64,000 nucleotides of DNA. It comes from an uncultured Bacillota bacterium (lineage in GTDB: Bacteria > Bacillota > Clostridia > Christensenellales > QAND01). A program made the position numbers and the translations under genes. Below the pieces are notes generated by a model, which did no database searches, had not been told where the DNA came from, and saw nothing but the letters and a program-made list of their open reading frames with translations. Location: positions 53,672-117,671 of the forward strand of contig CAJJKN010000006.1 of NCBI GenBank assembly GCA_905188085.1. Reading direction: 5' to 3'. The stretch's first letter is position 1. Every line of letters begins with the position of its first letter. Of the stretch, positions 1-8,881 are shown piece by piece.

Positions 1-1
1 T

Positions 2-865
2 GCCAAAAGTGAAGGTCTTTGTGCGGATCAGGTGTTTGTGGGCAACGGCTCAGACGAAGTGCTGGCCCTGTGTTTCCCGGCGTTTTTTGTCGGGCAAAAC
101 GCGCCGGTTCGCTTTGCGGATGTCACTTACAGCTTTTATCAGGTGTATGCCCAGCTGTTCGATGTGCCGGTTGAAAAGGTGCCGCTTACGCAAGACTATT
201 GTATGGATTTGGATGTGTTTTGCCGGGGTGGAGCCGGCGGCATTTTAATTCCCAATCCCAATGCCCCCACCGGCATCGCGTTGTCCTTACCGCAAATTGA
301 GCGCATTTTGCAGGCCAACCCGCACTGCCTGGTGTTAATCGACGAAGCGTATGTTGCTTTCGGCGCACAGAGTGCCGTTTCGTTGATCGACCGCTATGAA
401 AACCTTTTGGTGGTGCGCACCTTCAGCAAGTCCCACGCCCTGGCAGGGCTTCGCTGCGGCTATGCGCTGGGGCAGGCGCCGCTGATCCATGCGCTCACCT
501 GCGTAAAGGACAGCTTTAACAGCTATCCGCTGGATCGTTTGGCCCAAGCCGGCGCCCAGGCTGCCATAGAAGACGCCGCCTATACCATCGCCAAATGCGA
601 GCAGATTCAAAAGACCCGCGACTGGTTCAGCCGGGCGCTGACAGACCGCGGCTTTACCGTGCTGCCAAGCCAAACCAACTTTGTCTTTGCCAGCCCGGCC
701 GACGGCGACGGAAAGTCCTGTTTTGCCTATCTGCGGCAAAAAAACATTCTGGTTCGTCATTTTGACAGCCCGCGTACCACGGCGTTTTTGCGCATCACCA
801 TCGGCACCGATGAGCAGATGCAGGCTTTGATAGACGCTCTGGACGAAAGGAGCTGCTTGGCATGA
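2..865 (+). CDS. hisC: Histidinol-phosphate aminotransferase, 5' truncated
   Basis: Fold type I PLP aminotransferase that would convert imidazole-acetol phosphate to histidinol phosphate in the cytosol. The gene enters from the left edge: the frame is open from base 2, so the N-terminus is missing. Visible family landmarks are the GNGSDE segment near the start, the PNPNAPTG loop, and RTFSKSHALAGLRCGY, in which the Lys of SKSHA is the PLP-binding residue. The related threonine-phosphate decarboxylase (CobD) is the main alternative. The overlapping PHP-type histidinol phosphatase (ATGA overlap) favours histidine biosynthesis, as the two enzymes act consecutively. Confidence 0.86.
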   Translation, partial: AKSEGLCADQVFVGNGSDEVLALCFPAFFVGQNAPVRFADVTYSFYQVYAQLFDVPVEKVPLTQDYCMDLDVFCRGGAGGILIPNPNAPTGIALSLPQIERILQANPHCLVLIDEAYVAFGAQSAVSLIDRYENLLVVRTFSKSHALAGLRCGYALGQAPLIHALTCVKDSFNSYPLDRLAQAGAQAAIEDAAYTIAKCEQIQKTRDWFSRALTDRGFTVLPSQTNFVFASPADGDGKSCFAYLRQKNILVRHFDSPRTTAFLRITIGTDEQMQALIDALDERSCLA

Positions 866-1698
866 ATCCGTTTTCCTTTATCGATGCACATGTACACACC
901 GCCCTTTCCGATGATTCGCAGTGCCCCATGGAGGAATACTGGGCCTATCTGGAAAGCGGGCAGGCCAAGGCCATCGGCTTTGCCGAGCATTGGCACCCCG
1001 GCATAGAGGCGCAATTTGAAAAATATCCCGAATTCAAGCGAAGTGCACCCTTTGATAATCGGACCTATAAGCAAAAGATCGAACAAGGGCGCGCCAAAGG
1101 CTATACGCTGTATCGCGGTGTGGAGCTTACCTATGAAACGCAGTGGCACGATCTTTGTATGGAGGCAATCCGTCCCCAAAATTACGATTATGTAATGGGC
1201 AGCGCGCATAGTTTCGGCGGGCTGTGGATCACCCGTGAATATTGGATGAACCTGGATACCGGCTTTGCCTTCCCATGGATTATGGAGCAATACTATCAGG
1301 CAGTGCGCCAGTGTCTGTTGGTACCAGAGTTTGATGTTATCGCCCACATCGGCATCTATCGCCGCAACTTTCCGCCAAATTATTATCTGCTGCAATATGC
1401 CAAAAAGCAGATTGAAGACTTGGAGGATGAAATTGCCCTGGCGGCAGCGCGCAGCGGCAAGGTGATTGAGGTCAACACCTCCGGGATGACCAAGCCCGCC
1501 GCCGGGTTTTTGCCGGGCCCGTTTTTCCTAAAGCGGTTTCTCCATTACGGCGGAGAAAAAATTTGCCTTTCCAGCGATGCCCATTTTTCCAAAAACCTGA
1601 ACCTTTGCTTTGGCGAAGCCGCCGAGCAGTTGGTGGATCTTGGCTTTAAGGCGCTTTATTATCCCTGGGATCCGGATACTGCCGTGCCGCTGGTGTAA
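862..1698 (+). CDS. PHP-domain histidinol-phosphatase family protein
   Basis: A 278-residue PHP-fold metal-dependent phosphoesterase. Metal ligands can be seen in order: DAHVHT at the N-terminus, FAEHWH near residue 45, an internal GSAHSF motif and a late SSDAHF motif. Its likely job is dephosphorylation of histidinol phosphate to histidinol, the step after HisC. It overlaps hisC by four bases (ATGA), so the two are translationally coupled and end at one terminator. A second PHP protein at 12662-13480 on the other strand has the same predicted activity, so one of the two may have another substrate. The family assignment is secure and the exact substrate is inferred. Confidence 0.8.
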   Translation: MNPFSFIDAHVHTALSDDSQCPMEEYWAYLESGQAKAIGFAEHWHPGIEAQFEKYPEFKRSAPFDNRTYKQKIEQGRAKGYTLYRGVELTYETQWHDLCMEAIRPQNYDYVMGSAHSFGGLWITREYWMNLDTGFAFPWIMEQYYQAVRQCLLVPEFDVIAHIGIYRRNFPPNYYLLQYAKKQIEDLEDEIALAAARSGKVIEVNTSGMTKPAAGFLPGPFFLKRFLHYGGEKICLSSDAHFSKNLNLCFGEAAEQLVDLGFKALYYPWDPDTAVPLV

Positions 1699-1713
1699 AA
1701 CTCTTCCGCAAAA

Positions 1714-1746
1714 CAACCCGTCCCTTTGCTGTTTGGGGCGGGTTTT
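1714..1746 (+). terminator. Intrinsic terminator after hisC-PHP
   Basis: A nine-pair stem (ACCCGTCCC with GGGGCGGGT, one G-U pair) is followed by TTTT. It lies 16 bases after the PHP stop codon. Confidence 0.75.
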
Positions 1747-1814
1747 CATATGCCTTTCCCATTGGCCGTTGCCCGATCCCGGCCAAAACAATCTATGTTC
1801 TTTAAGCCGGCTGT

Positions 1815-1855
1815 TTTAGCAAATGCTTAAAGTGTGCTAAATATATCTTTAGCAA
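1815..1855. repeat. TTTAGCA inverted/direct repeat cluster
   Basis: Three copies of a TTTAGCA element lie within about 40 bases of an AT-rich gap, two in direct and one in inverted orientation (TGCTAAA). They sit between two terminators facing each other. It could be a protein-binding site or decayed sequence; no function is assigned. Confidence 0.3.
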
Positions 1856-1880
1856 CCGTATAAAATTATTTTATGTAAAT

Positions 1881-1908
1881 AAAAAACAGAGGATGCTGCC
1901 CCTGTTTT
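1881..1908 (-). terminator. Intrinsic terminator after sdaAA
   Basis: Read on the minus strand, AACAGGGG and CCTCTGTT form an eight-pair stem (one G-U) followed by a run of T. It lies directly after the sdaAA stop codon. Confidence 0.7.
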
Positions 1909-1913
1909 CCTTG

Positions 1914-2792
1914 TTATTCTTTGCCAAAAATCTGACATCGGATTTTTTGTCCTGTTTTTGTGGCGGCAAGCCCTCCCTGGGCGCTTTCTTTTAGCGAGAA
2001 GGGAAGAGAATCGCCTACCTCCTTGGCGGCCTGCACCGTTTCATCAAACGGGATGACGCATTCTGCGCCGCAAAGCGCTAAATCCGCGCTCAGCTGGGCG
2101 TTGGCAGCGCCTATTGCGTTGCGTTTTATACAGGGCACTTCCACCAGCCCCGCCACCGGATCGCAAACCAGGCCCATCACGTTTTGTAGTGCCATCGCCG
2201 CAGCGGACAGGCACTGCGCCGGTGTTCCGCCCGCCAATTCCACAAGCGCTGCCGCCGCCATGGCCGCCGCACTGCCGGTTTCCGCCTGGCAGCCGCCCTG
2301 CGCCCCGGAAATGGAGGCGTTGGCTGCGATCAGCGCGCCCACCGCCGCCGCACAAAACAGCGCCATTACCAATTGTCTATCCTCATAGCCATGCGTTTGC
2401 TGCGCCGCCAGCAGCACACCGGGCAAAATCCCGCTGGCCCCTGCCGTGGGTGCTGCTACGATGCGGCCCATGCAGGCGTTCACTTCCACCGTTGCCATCG
2501 CCATGGCCGCCCCCAGCAGCATGTTTTTCCCGGAAAAAGAAGGCGTTTGCGCCGCGGAATACAGTCGTGACGCCTCTCCGCCGATCAAGCCCCCCAGCGA
2601 CTTTTGCGGATGATCCAGCCCGCGTTTTACCGCCAGCCGCATGGTCGTCAATTGCTGCTGCATTTCCTCCATCAGGCTCTGTTTGCTTTTGCCCTGCAAT
2701 TCCGTTTCGCGCGCCAGCATGATCTGCCCGATGGTTTGTTTTTCCTTAGCGCATGCCTCTATCAGTTCGCTGCCGGACAGCAATTCCAACAT
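1914..2792 (-). CDS. sdaAA: L-serine dehydratase, alpha subunit
   Basis: Catalytic subunit (292 residues) of the iron-sulfur L-serine dehydratase, which deaminates L-serine to pyruvate and ammonia. The family-typical Gly/Ala-rich core is visible (APTAGASGILPG, GCQAETGSA, and CDPVAGLVEVPC with a Cys pair). In this family conserved Cys residues hold the oxygen-sensitive 4Fe-4S cluster; individual ligands were not proved here. The start follows AAAGGAG at good spacing. It lies 13 bases after sdaAB in the same transcript, and both subunits are needed for activity. The length is normal for the two-subunit form. Confidence 0.94.
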   Translation of the reverse strand: MLELLSGSELIEACAKEKQTIGQIMLARETELQGKSKQSLMEEMQQQLTTMRLAVKRGLDHPQKSLGGLIGGEASRLYSAAQTPSFSGKNMLLGAAMAMATVEVNACMGRIVAAPTAGASGILPGVLLAAQQTHGYEDRQLVMALFCAAAVGALIAANASISGAQGGCQAETGSAAAMAAAALVELAGGTPAQCLSAAAMALQNVMGLVCDPVAGLVEVPCIKRNAIGAANAQLSADLALCGAECVIPFDETVQAAKEVGDSLPFSLKESAQGGLAATKTGQKIRCQIFGKE

Positions 2793-2805
2793 TGTTTTCT
2801 CTCCT

Positions 2806-3480
2806 TTACAGTAAGGTCACCTGTTCAATGGCCCTGTGCGCCGCTTTCACATTGCTCATCACCGCAACGTTTACCACGTCGTCCGTTTCAATCACCATGT
2901 AGGCTTTCCCGTTTCGTTCCTTTCGAAACACGCGCATAAACGCAATATTGATGCTACATTCCCCCAGCACCCTTGTTACGCTGGCCACCACGCCCGGCTC
3001 GTCTTTATGATCCACAATCAACGCCGGGTATTCCCCTGTAATTTCCACATCCACGCCGTTGATATTGGTAATCACCAAATTTCCACCGCCAATGGATTGC
3101 CCTGTAACGCTGGCTTTTCTGCCTTTTTTGTTCACCGTATCAATCAAAACGGTATTGGGATGCGGCTTTGTTTCCTCGGAAATCTGCCAGGTTACTTCCA
3201 GCCCCTGTTCCTTTGCCAGGGCAAGGGAATCCGGCAGCCGCTCGTCCTCGGGCTCCATGCCCAAAATGCCGGCCACCAGCGCTTTATCCGTGCCGTGGCC
3301 TTTATAGGTCTTGGCAAACGACCCATACAAAGTAAAACACACCTTTATAATTTCCGGTCCGCCGATGCGCCCCGCCATTTTTGCCAACCGCGCGGCCCCT
3401 GCCGTATGTGAACTGCTGGGGCCCATCATCCTGGGCCCGATAATATCAAAAGCACTCAGCGTTTTCATCGTTTGCCCCAT
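2806..3480 (-). CDS. sdaAB: L-serine dehydratase, beta subunit
   Basis: A 224-residue partner of SdaAA. The N-terminal half carries the dehydratase beta signature GPSSSHTAGAARLAK. The C-terminal part (roughly residue 150 onward) is an ACT domain (PALIVDHKDEPGVVASVTRVL), which in this family is a regulatory or dimerisation module. It is the first gene of the sdaAB-sdaAA operon. Two starts are possible: the ATG given here (AAAGGA six bases upstream) or an in-frame ATG four codons later at 3468. The operon would channel serine to pyruvate. Confidence 0.93.
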   Translation of the reverse strand: MGQTMKTLSAFDIIGPRMMGPSSSHTAGAARLAKMAGRIGGPEIIKVCFTLYGSFAKTYKGHGTDKALVAGILGMEPEDERLPDSLALAKEQGLEVTWQISEETKPHPNTVLIDTVNKKGRKASVTGQSIGGGNLVITNINGVDVEITGEYPALIVDHKDEPGVVASVTRVLGECSINIAFMRVFRKERNGKAYMVIETDDVVNVAVMSNVKAAHRAIEQVTLL

Positions 3481-3497
3481 CCCCTTTCCTTTTCTCT

Positions 3498-3526
3498 AGC
3501 ATATCCAATTTCCTCTGTTTTCACAA
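3498..3526 (-). promoter_or_regulatory. SigA-like promoter for sdaAB-sdaAA
   Basis: On the minus strand TTGTGA and TATGCT are separated by 17 bases, a short distance upstream of the sdaAB start. Confidence 0.5.
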
Positions 3527-3536
3527 GCGGCGCAAA

Positions 3537-3568
3537 AGAAAAAGCCCGGGATAACCCCGAGCTTTTTT
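3537..3568 (-). terminator. Intrinsic terminator after alaS
   Basis: The stem AGCTCGGGG / CCCGGGCT (one mismatch) around a short loop is followed by CTTTTTCTTTT on the minus strand. It separates alaS from the serine dehydratase operon. Confidence 0.75.
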
Positions 3569-3574
3569 ATCCGC

Positions 3575-5374
3575 TTATTCGTGAATCAACACAGCCTTAA
3601 TCCGGCGCACCCCGGAAGAAGAGCTCTCTTCCTTTTTGATTTTGAACCGCCCCAATTCGCCGGTTCTGTGGGCGTGCGGGCCGCCGCAAATCTCTTTGCT
3701 GACATCGCCGATGGTGTATACCTTTACCCTGTCGCCGTATTTATCGTTGAAAATGCCCAGCGCGCCGGCATCTCTTGCTTCGTCCACCGTCATCTCTTCG
3801 CACTGCACTTCCAAATCGCGCCGGATGGCATCGTTTACCATCGTTTCGATTTGATCCAGCTCCTCGCGCGTCACTTTCCGGCCGAAGTTAAAGTCAAAGC
3901 GCAAACGCTCCGCCGTGATATTGCTGCCACGCTGGAAGATATCGTCTCCCAGCAATTTGCGCAGGGAAGCTAAAAGCAAATGCGTGGCGGTATGCAGCTG
4001 CGCGGAAGCCTCCGTGGTATCTGCCAAGCCGCCTTTGAAGCGCTGCGTGGAGCCCGCCTGGGATTTTTTCTTGTGCTCGGCAAAGCATTGTTCAAAGCCT
4101 TTTTCATCCACTGTGAGTCCTTGCTCGGCTGCCATTTCACAGGTCAGCTCGATGGGGAAGCCAAACGTATCATACAAGTGGAATGCCTGCGCCCCGTCGA
4201 TCTGCTGCGTTTTGCCGTCCAGCTGGCGCACCAGCTTTTCAAATTCTTTGGTACCCTGCTTTAAGGTCTTGGCAAATTTTGCTTCTTCTTTATTCAGTTC
4301 CGTCAAAACAAAATTCTGGTTGCGCACCAGTTCCGGGTAGGCATCTTTATATTTTTCAATGACTGCTTTGGCCACTTCTTCCAGCGCATGCTCCGGCATT
4401 TGAATCTGCATGCCGAAACGCACGGCTCTGCGGATCAGCCGACGCAATACATAGCCCTGGTCCACATTGCTGGGGGCCATGCCTTTATCGTCGCCCATGA
4501 TAAACGTAGCGCAGCGGATATGGTCTGCAATAATGCGAATGGCACGCTGCACTTCGCCGCCTTCGGCATAGGTATGGCCGGAAAGGCGTTCGATGCTGGC
4601 AATGATGGGGGCAAACACGTCGGATTCATACACGCACGGTGCGCCCTGCAATACGGCGATTGTGCGGTCCAACCCCATGCCGGTATCCACGTTTTTCTGT
4701 TCCAGCGGCACAAAGCTGCCGTCTGCCTGCTTGTTGTATTGCATGAATACATCGTTCCAGATTTCCAGATACCGTCCGCAATCACACGCCGGCGAACAAT
4801 CCGGGCCGCACGGCTCTTTATCGGTAATCAAAAACATTTCGGTGTCCGGGCCGCACGGGCCGGTGATGCCGGCAGGGCCCCACCAGTTGTTTTCCTTCGG
4901 CAGGAAAAAGATTCTCTCTTCCGGCAAGCCCATCCGGCGCCAATGTTCAAACGATTCCGTATCGCGCGGCGCGTTTTCATCGCCGGCAAACACGGAAACT
5001 GCCAGATGTTCCGGATCCAACCCCAGATAATCCGGGCTGGTTAAAAATTCCCAAGACCATTCAATGGCCTCTTTTTTAAAGTAATCGCCCAACGACCAGT
5101 TGCCCAGCATTTCAAAAAATGTGCAGTGCGAATTGTCGCCCACTTCGTCTATATCGCCGGTACGCACACATTTTTGCACGTCTGTCAGCCGCGTGCCCAT
5201 CGGGTGTTTGGCTCCCAAAAGATACGGCACCAGCGGATGCATCCCCGCCGTGGTAAACAACACCGTCGGGTCGTTTTCCGGAATCAGGCTGGCACCGGAG
5301 ATGACGGCATGTCCCTTTTTTGCAAAAAAATCCAAATACATGGTGCGCAATTGTTCACTTGTCAGCTGTTTCAT
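3575..5374 (-). CDS. alaS: Alanyl-tRNA synthetase, short form without C-Ala domain
   Basis: Class II synthetase that charges tRNA-Ala. The catalytic core (GDIDEVGDNSHCTFFEMLGN, NVDTGMGLDR, DHIRCATF), the tRNA-recognition region and the editing domain are present. The editing domain retains both zinc motifs, HTATH and CGGPH. The protein ends about 30 residues after CGGPH, at 599 residues. Ordinary bacterial AlaRS is about 870-880 residues, so the C-terminal DHHA1/C-Ala module is missing. There is no frameshift: a stop codon and terminator follow immediately. The upstream promoter leaves a leader of only about 45 bases, with no T-box. It may be the sole AlaRS or a second copy. Confidence 0.93.
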   Translation of the reverse strand: MKQLTSEQLRTMYLDFFAKKGHAVISGASLIPENDPTVLFTTAGMHPLVPYLLGAKHPMGTRLTDVQKCVRTGDIDEVGDNSHCTFFEMLGNWSLGDYFKKEAIEWSWEFLTSPDYLGLDPEHLAVSVFAGDENAPRDTESFEHWRRMGLPEERIFFLPKENNWWGPAGITGPCGPDTEMFLITDKEPCGPDCSPACDCGRYLEIWNDVFMQYNKQADGSFVPLEQKNVDTGMGLDRTIAVLQGAPCVYESDVFAPIIASIERLSGHTYAEGGEVQRAIRIIADHIRCATFIMGDDKGMAPSNVDQGYVLRRLIRRAVRFGMQIQMPEHALEEVAKAVIEKYKDAYPELVRNQNFVLTELNKEEAKFAKTLKQGTKEFEKLVRQLDGKTQQIDGAQAFHLYDTFGFPIELTCEMAAEQGLTVDEKGFEQCFAEHKKKSQAGSTQRFKGGLADTTEASAQLHTATHLLLASLRKLLGDDIFQRGSNITAERLRFDFNFGRKVTREELDQIETMVNDAIRRDLEVQCEEMTVDEARDAGALGIFNDKYGDRVKVYTIGDVSKEICGGPHAHRTGELGRFKIKKEESSSSGVRRIKAVLIHE

Positions 5375-5425
5375 TGCAATTCTCCTCTATTCCCACTGAA
5401 AATACAGTCCTTTACATTACTCATG

Positions 5426-5455
5426 ATTATACCCAGCAGCCAGCAAACCTGTCAA
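5426..5455 (-). promoter_or_regulatory. Consensus SigA promoter for alaS
   Basis: On the minus strand, consensus TTGACA and TATAAT are separated by 18 bases, about 50 bases upstream of the alaS start. Confidence 0.8.
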
Positions 5456-5557
5456 TGCGTGAAAACTGGTATCCCCCTGCCATTCATGGTATAATAATAC
5501 GGTTTTTCTCCGGAAGATCCTATTCTTTATATAATAAAGCGAAAGGGGGATAGCAAG

Positions 5558-6043
5558 ATGGCACAGGAATTTATCATCCGCCCGGTGGAAATGCAGGATT
5601 ATCAGCCGTTATCGGAATTGTACGGCTATTATTCGCTGAACACGGTTTATACCTATTACAGCCATTGTCCCACGGCGGAATATATGCAGCAGCTGTTTTC
5701 CGGAAAAGGACACCTTTCCGCCGTCGGCACGCTGGGGCCTTATGTCATCGGCTATGTGCACCTTTCCCCCGCGTATTCGCTTTTGAGAAAGTTTTGCACC
5801 ATCGCGGTATATCTTTTGCCTCAATATACCGGCAAAGGCTATGGCCGCCGGCTGATTTTACACGGCGAAGGGATGGCCAAAGCATATGGCTATCCCAAAA
5901 TCCGCGCCACTATCTGTACGGAAAACAAGCCTTCCCAGGCCGCATTTACCGCGCTCGGATACGAATATGTCGGGATAAAAACCTTTGACGCCACAAAATT
6001 CGGCCGGGATTTGGACACCTATTATTATGATAAACGCCTGTAA
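5558..6043 (+). CDS. GNAT-family N-acetyltransferase
   Basis: A 161-residue cytosolic acetyl-CoA-dependent N-acetyltransferase. The acetyl-CoA binding signature is visible as YTGKGYGRRL near residue 90, followed by the typical ENKPSQAAFTALGYEYVG segment. Overall layout resembles the phosphinothricin-acetyltransferase-like branch, but the acceptor amine cannot be deduced. AAAGGGGG lies eight bases before the ATG. A TATAAT hexamer at 5490-5495 may drive it, with a weak -35. It is monocistronic: alaS runs divergently to the left, and hppA downstream has its own promoter. Confidence 0.82.
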   Translation: MAQEFIIRPVEMQDYQPLSELYGYYSLNTVYTYYSHCPTAEYMQQLFSGKGHLSAVGTLGPYVIGYVHLSPAYSLLRKFCTIAVYLLPQYTGKGYGRRLILHGEGMAKAYGYPKIRATICTENKPSQAAFTALGYEYVGIKTFDATKFGRDLDTYYYDKRL

Positions 6044-6076
6044 GGCTGAATTTTGGCTAAAATATGGACAAAACGT

Positions 6077-6105
6077 TTGATTTATCCTTGTAAATTATGT
6101 ATTAT
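6077..6105 (+). promoter_or_regulatory. Promoter for hppA
   Basis: TTGATT and TATTAT are separated by 17 bases, giving a leader of about 60 bases before the TTG start of hppA. Confidence 0.5.
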
Positions 6106-6171
6106 ATACAAATCCAGATTTATTATGTTTCTTGCGGCATAGCCGTAAAATTTTACGTGAGGTGAGTTGTT

Positions 6172-8124
6172 TTGACAGATTACGTAATTGTAATCGGTTG
6201 CGCGGTACTGGCGCTGATTTTGGCGCTCGGTTTGTACATGCGTAACGCATCCATCAAAGTCACCAACCCGCGGATGGAAGAAATCGCTGGCTACATCAGC
6301 GAAGGCGCCATGGCGTATCTGCGTCGGCAGTACAGCATTTTGGCGATCTTCATTGTTGTGATGTTCGGCGTGCTTCTCCTCGCAGGGCTTGGCTGGCAGA
6401 CGGCCGTCTGTTTCCTGATCGGCGCGATTTTCTCCATTGCGGCAGGTTTCTGCGGCATGAAGAGCGCCACCAAGAGCAACGTGCGCACCGCGCAAAATGC
6501 TTCCAAAGGCCTGAAACCGGCTTTGGACGTGGCCTTCTCCGGCGGCGCCGTATTGGGCCTGTGTGTTGTGGGCCTGGGCGCTTTGGGCTTGACGGCGTTG
6601 TATATGATCTTCCAGGATGCCGACATCATCATGGGCTTCTCGCTGGGCGCAAGCTCCATTGCTTTGTTCTGCCGTGTAGGCGGCGGTATTTACACCAAAG
6701 CGGCTGACGTGGGCGCGGACCTGGTTGGTAAAGTAGAAGCCGGCATTCCGGAAGACGACCCGCGTAACCCCGCCGTTATCGCAGACAACGTGGGCGACAA
6801 CGTAGGCGACGTGGCCGGCATGGGCGCGGACTTGTTTGAAAGCTATGTAGGCGCTATCCTGTCCGCTATGATGCTGGGCTATCTGGCGCTTAAAACCACC
6901 GGCATTTCCTTAACGCTGATGTTGGTGGCAGCCGGTATCTTCAGCTCCATTGTGGGTATCTTGTTTGTGAAGTTTGTAGGCGGCAACAATCCGCAGCGCA
7001 CCTTGAACCTGGGTACCTATTTGTCCAGTGCGCTGATGATCGTAGCAGCCTTCTTCCTCTGCCAGAGCGTAGATATGAATCTGTTCTATGCCATCATCTC
7101 CGGTATCGTATCCGGCCTTGTTATCGGCGTGGCTACCGAATATTACACCTCTGCAGACTATAAACCGGTAAAACGCATCGGCGAACAGAGCGAAACCGGC
7201 GCGGCCACGACCATCCTGTCCGGCTATGCCATCGGCTTGAAATCCACTGTGATTCCGATTTTGATCGTCGCCGCTGCCGTTTATATCTCCAGCGAATTTG
7301 CCGGCCTGTACGGCGTAGCGCTGTCCGCGGTGGGCATGCTTTCCACCGTGGGTATCACGATTGCGGTTGACGCTTACGGCCCGGTGGCCGACAACGCAGG
7401 CGGTATTGCCGAAATGGCGGAATTGCCGGATGAAATCCGTGAAATTACCGACCATTTGGATTCCGTGGGCAACACCACCGCCGCCATCGGCAAAGGCTTC
7501 TCCATCGGCTCCGCTGCTTTGACGGCTTTGGCTCTGTTTAGCAGCTATGCCTCCGCTACCAACCTTACCATTGTAAACTTCCTTGATCCTACCGTAATCG
7601 TGGGTCTGTTTGTAGGCGGTATGCTGAGCTTCCTGTTCGCTGCGCTGACGATTGATTCCGTTAGCAAGGCGGCCAACAAGATGATCGAAGAAGTTCGTCG
7701 TCAGTTCCGCGAAAAGCCCGGCATCATGCAGGGCACCGATAAGCCGGATTACAGCGCTTGTGTAGATATCTCCACCCGCGCTGCGCTGCGCGAAATGATC
7801 ATGCCCGGCGCCATCGCCATTGCCGCGCCGATCATCCTGGGCTTCTTGCTTGGGCCTGCTTCTCTGGCCGGTTTGCTGGTAGGCGCCACGCTGACCGGTG
7901 TGTTGGTTGCCATTCAGATGGCCAACGCCGGCGGCGCTTGGGACAATGCGAAGAAATACATCGAATCCGGCGCCCATGGCGGCAAAGGATCCGAAGCGCA
8001 CAAAGCCGCCGTTATCGGCGACACCGTGGGTGACCCGTTCAAAGATACGTCCGGCCCTGCGATGAACATCCTCATCAAACTGATGAGCATTGTGGCGCTT
8101 GTGTTTGCTCCGCTGTTCATGTAA
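6172..8124 (+). CDS. hppA: Membrane-bound ion-pumping pyrophosphatase, K+-dependent type
   Basis: Integral membrane pyrophosphatase (650 residues, many hydrophobic helices) that hydrolyses PPi and pumps H+ or Na+ across the cell membrane. The signature [20 protein letters not shown] and the acidic [21 protein letters not shown] segment are present, as are the C-terminal [14 protein letters not shown] residues. In the [10 protein letters not shown] segment the residue after GNTT is Ala. Family work shows that Ala here marks K+-dependent enzymes and Lys K+-independent ones. K+-dependent enzymes may pump Na+ or H+, and I cannot choose between these. The TTG start is set by GAGGTG upstream. Confidence 0.95.
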   Translation: MTDYVIVIGCAVLALILALGLYMRNASIKVTNPRMEEIAGYISEGAMAYLRRQYSILAIFIVVMFGVLLLAGLGWQTAVCFLIGAIFSIAAGFCGMKSATKSNVRTAQNASKGLKPALDVAFSGGAVLGLCVVGLGALGLTALYMIFQDADIIMGFSLGASSIALFCRVGGGIYTKAADVGADLVGKVEAGIPEDDPRNPAVIADNVGDNVGDVAGMGADLFESYVGAILSAMMLGYLALKTTGISLTLMLVAAGIFSSIVGILFVKFVGGNNPQRTLNLGTYLSSALMIVAAFFLCQSVDMNLFYAIISGIVSGLVIGVATEYYTSADYKPVKRIGEQSETGAATTILSGYAIGLKSTVIPILIVAAAVYISSEFAGLYGVALSAVGMLSTVGITIAVDAYGPVADNAGGIAEMAELPDEIREITDHLDSVGNTTAAIGKGFSIGSAALTALALFSSYASATNLTIVNFLDPTVIVGLFVGGMLSFLFAALTIDSVSKAANKMIEEVRRQFREKPGIMQGTDKPDYSACVDISTRAALREMIMPGAIAIAAPIILGFLLGPASLAGLLVGATLTGVLVAIQMANAGGAWDNAKKYIESGAHGGKGSEAHKAAVIGDTVGDPFKDTSGPAMNILIKLMSIVALVFAPLFM

Positions 8125-8133
8125 AAAAACAAC

Positions 8134-8163
8134 AAAAAGGAGAGGAAATCCTCTCCTTTTTTT
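8134..8163 (+). terminator. Intrinsic terminator after hppA
   Basis: A perfect stem (AAAAGGAGAGGA with TCCTCTCCTTTT) is followed by a T run, ten bases after the hppA stop. Confidence 0.9.
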
Positions 8164-8191
8164 GTACGCCCGTTTCGATTTATGCTACAAT
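8162..8191 (+). promoter_or_regulatory. Extended -10 promoter for membrane protein-lrgAB operon
   Basis: TTGTAC and TACAAT are separated by 18 bases, with a TG one base upstream of the -10. The -35 overlaps the T run of the hppA terminator. Confidence 0.55.
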
Positions 8192-8227
8192 ACTTATCAC
8201 TTGCTATTGCGAAAGGAAGAAAGCTGC

Positions 8228-8881
8228 ATGGATCAAATGTTTGGTCAGCCGTTGGATATGCGCGGCTTGAAGATTGTCTACTATGGCATGTTGGCCGGCT
8301 TGTTCGCGTTTTTGTTTCAGGGGATTCCCAATTTAATCATCTCTTTTGGCAAATTTATTCTGATGGCCTACGGCCTGTTTCAGCTCTGCAAAACAGATAT
8401 GCGCTATCGTACCTCCTGGAACTTTTGCTGGGCCTGCTTAAGCTTTTCCGTGATCGATTTGGGGATCACGCTTTGGTTTGTCTTTACGCAAACGCCCTAT
8501 CCGTGGTGGCTGCTTGTGATTATGGGCATTGCCAGCACGGGGTTGTATGTATTGTATATCCGCTCCCTTTGCAAAGCCACCGCTCTTTTGGCGCGCGAAA
8601 CCGTGATGGGGCCGCAGCTGGAGCCCATCATCTGGTCCCGTTGGAAATGGCTTTGGATCAGCCAGGTTGTGTACATTGCCGTGTATATTCTCTATGCGTT
8701 CGGCATCCGGTATCAATTTGCCAACCTTGCCGTTGCGGTTCAATTTCTAAGCGTGGCAACGCTGCTGGTTATGACCTGGGTCATCGCCATGTTTAACGCC
8801 TGCTATATGGCCTTACACGGACAGCAGCGCATTCTTTCCAGCAGCGATTACACCATTGAAAGCGGAGAGCATAAATCATGA
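8228..8881 (+). CDS. Multi-pass membrane protein of unknown function
   Basis: I do not recognise this 217-residue protein. It has about six hydrophobic segments, no signal peptide, no obvious catalytic motif, and a polar tail ([14 protein letters not shown]). The start is fixed by AAGGAAG eight bases upstream; the open frame extends further left but without a ribosome site. Its stop codon overlaps the lrgA start (ATGA), and a good promoter lies just upstream, so it heads the operon with lrgA and lrgB. The tight coupling suggests a role linked to LrgAB, for example as an accessory subunit; that is inference only. Confidence 0.75.
   Translation: MDQMFGQPLDMRGLKIVYYGMLAGLFAFLFQGIPNLIISFGKFILMAYGLFQLCKTDMRYRTSWNFCWACLSFSVIDLGITLWFVFTQTPYPWWLLVIMGIASTGLYVLYIRSLCKATALLARETVMGPQLEPIIWSRWKWLWISQVVYIAVYILYAFGIRYQFANLAVAVQFLSVATLLVMTWVIAMFNACYMALHGQQRILSSSDYTIESGEHKS

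Noticed and set aside
5375..5557. T-box riboswitch upstream of alaS
   Set aside because: The promoter leaves only about 45 bases of leader, and no T-box consensus is present.
6910..8001. A 363-codon open frame on the minus strand inside hppA
   Set aside because: It is a composition shadow of hppA: the plus-strand protein is clearly homologous to membrane pyrophosphatase, while the antisense translation is His/Gln/Gly-rich without domain features.
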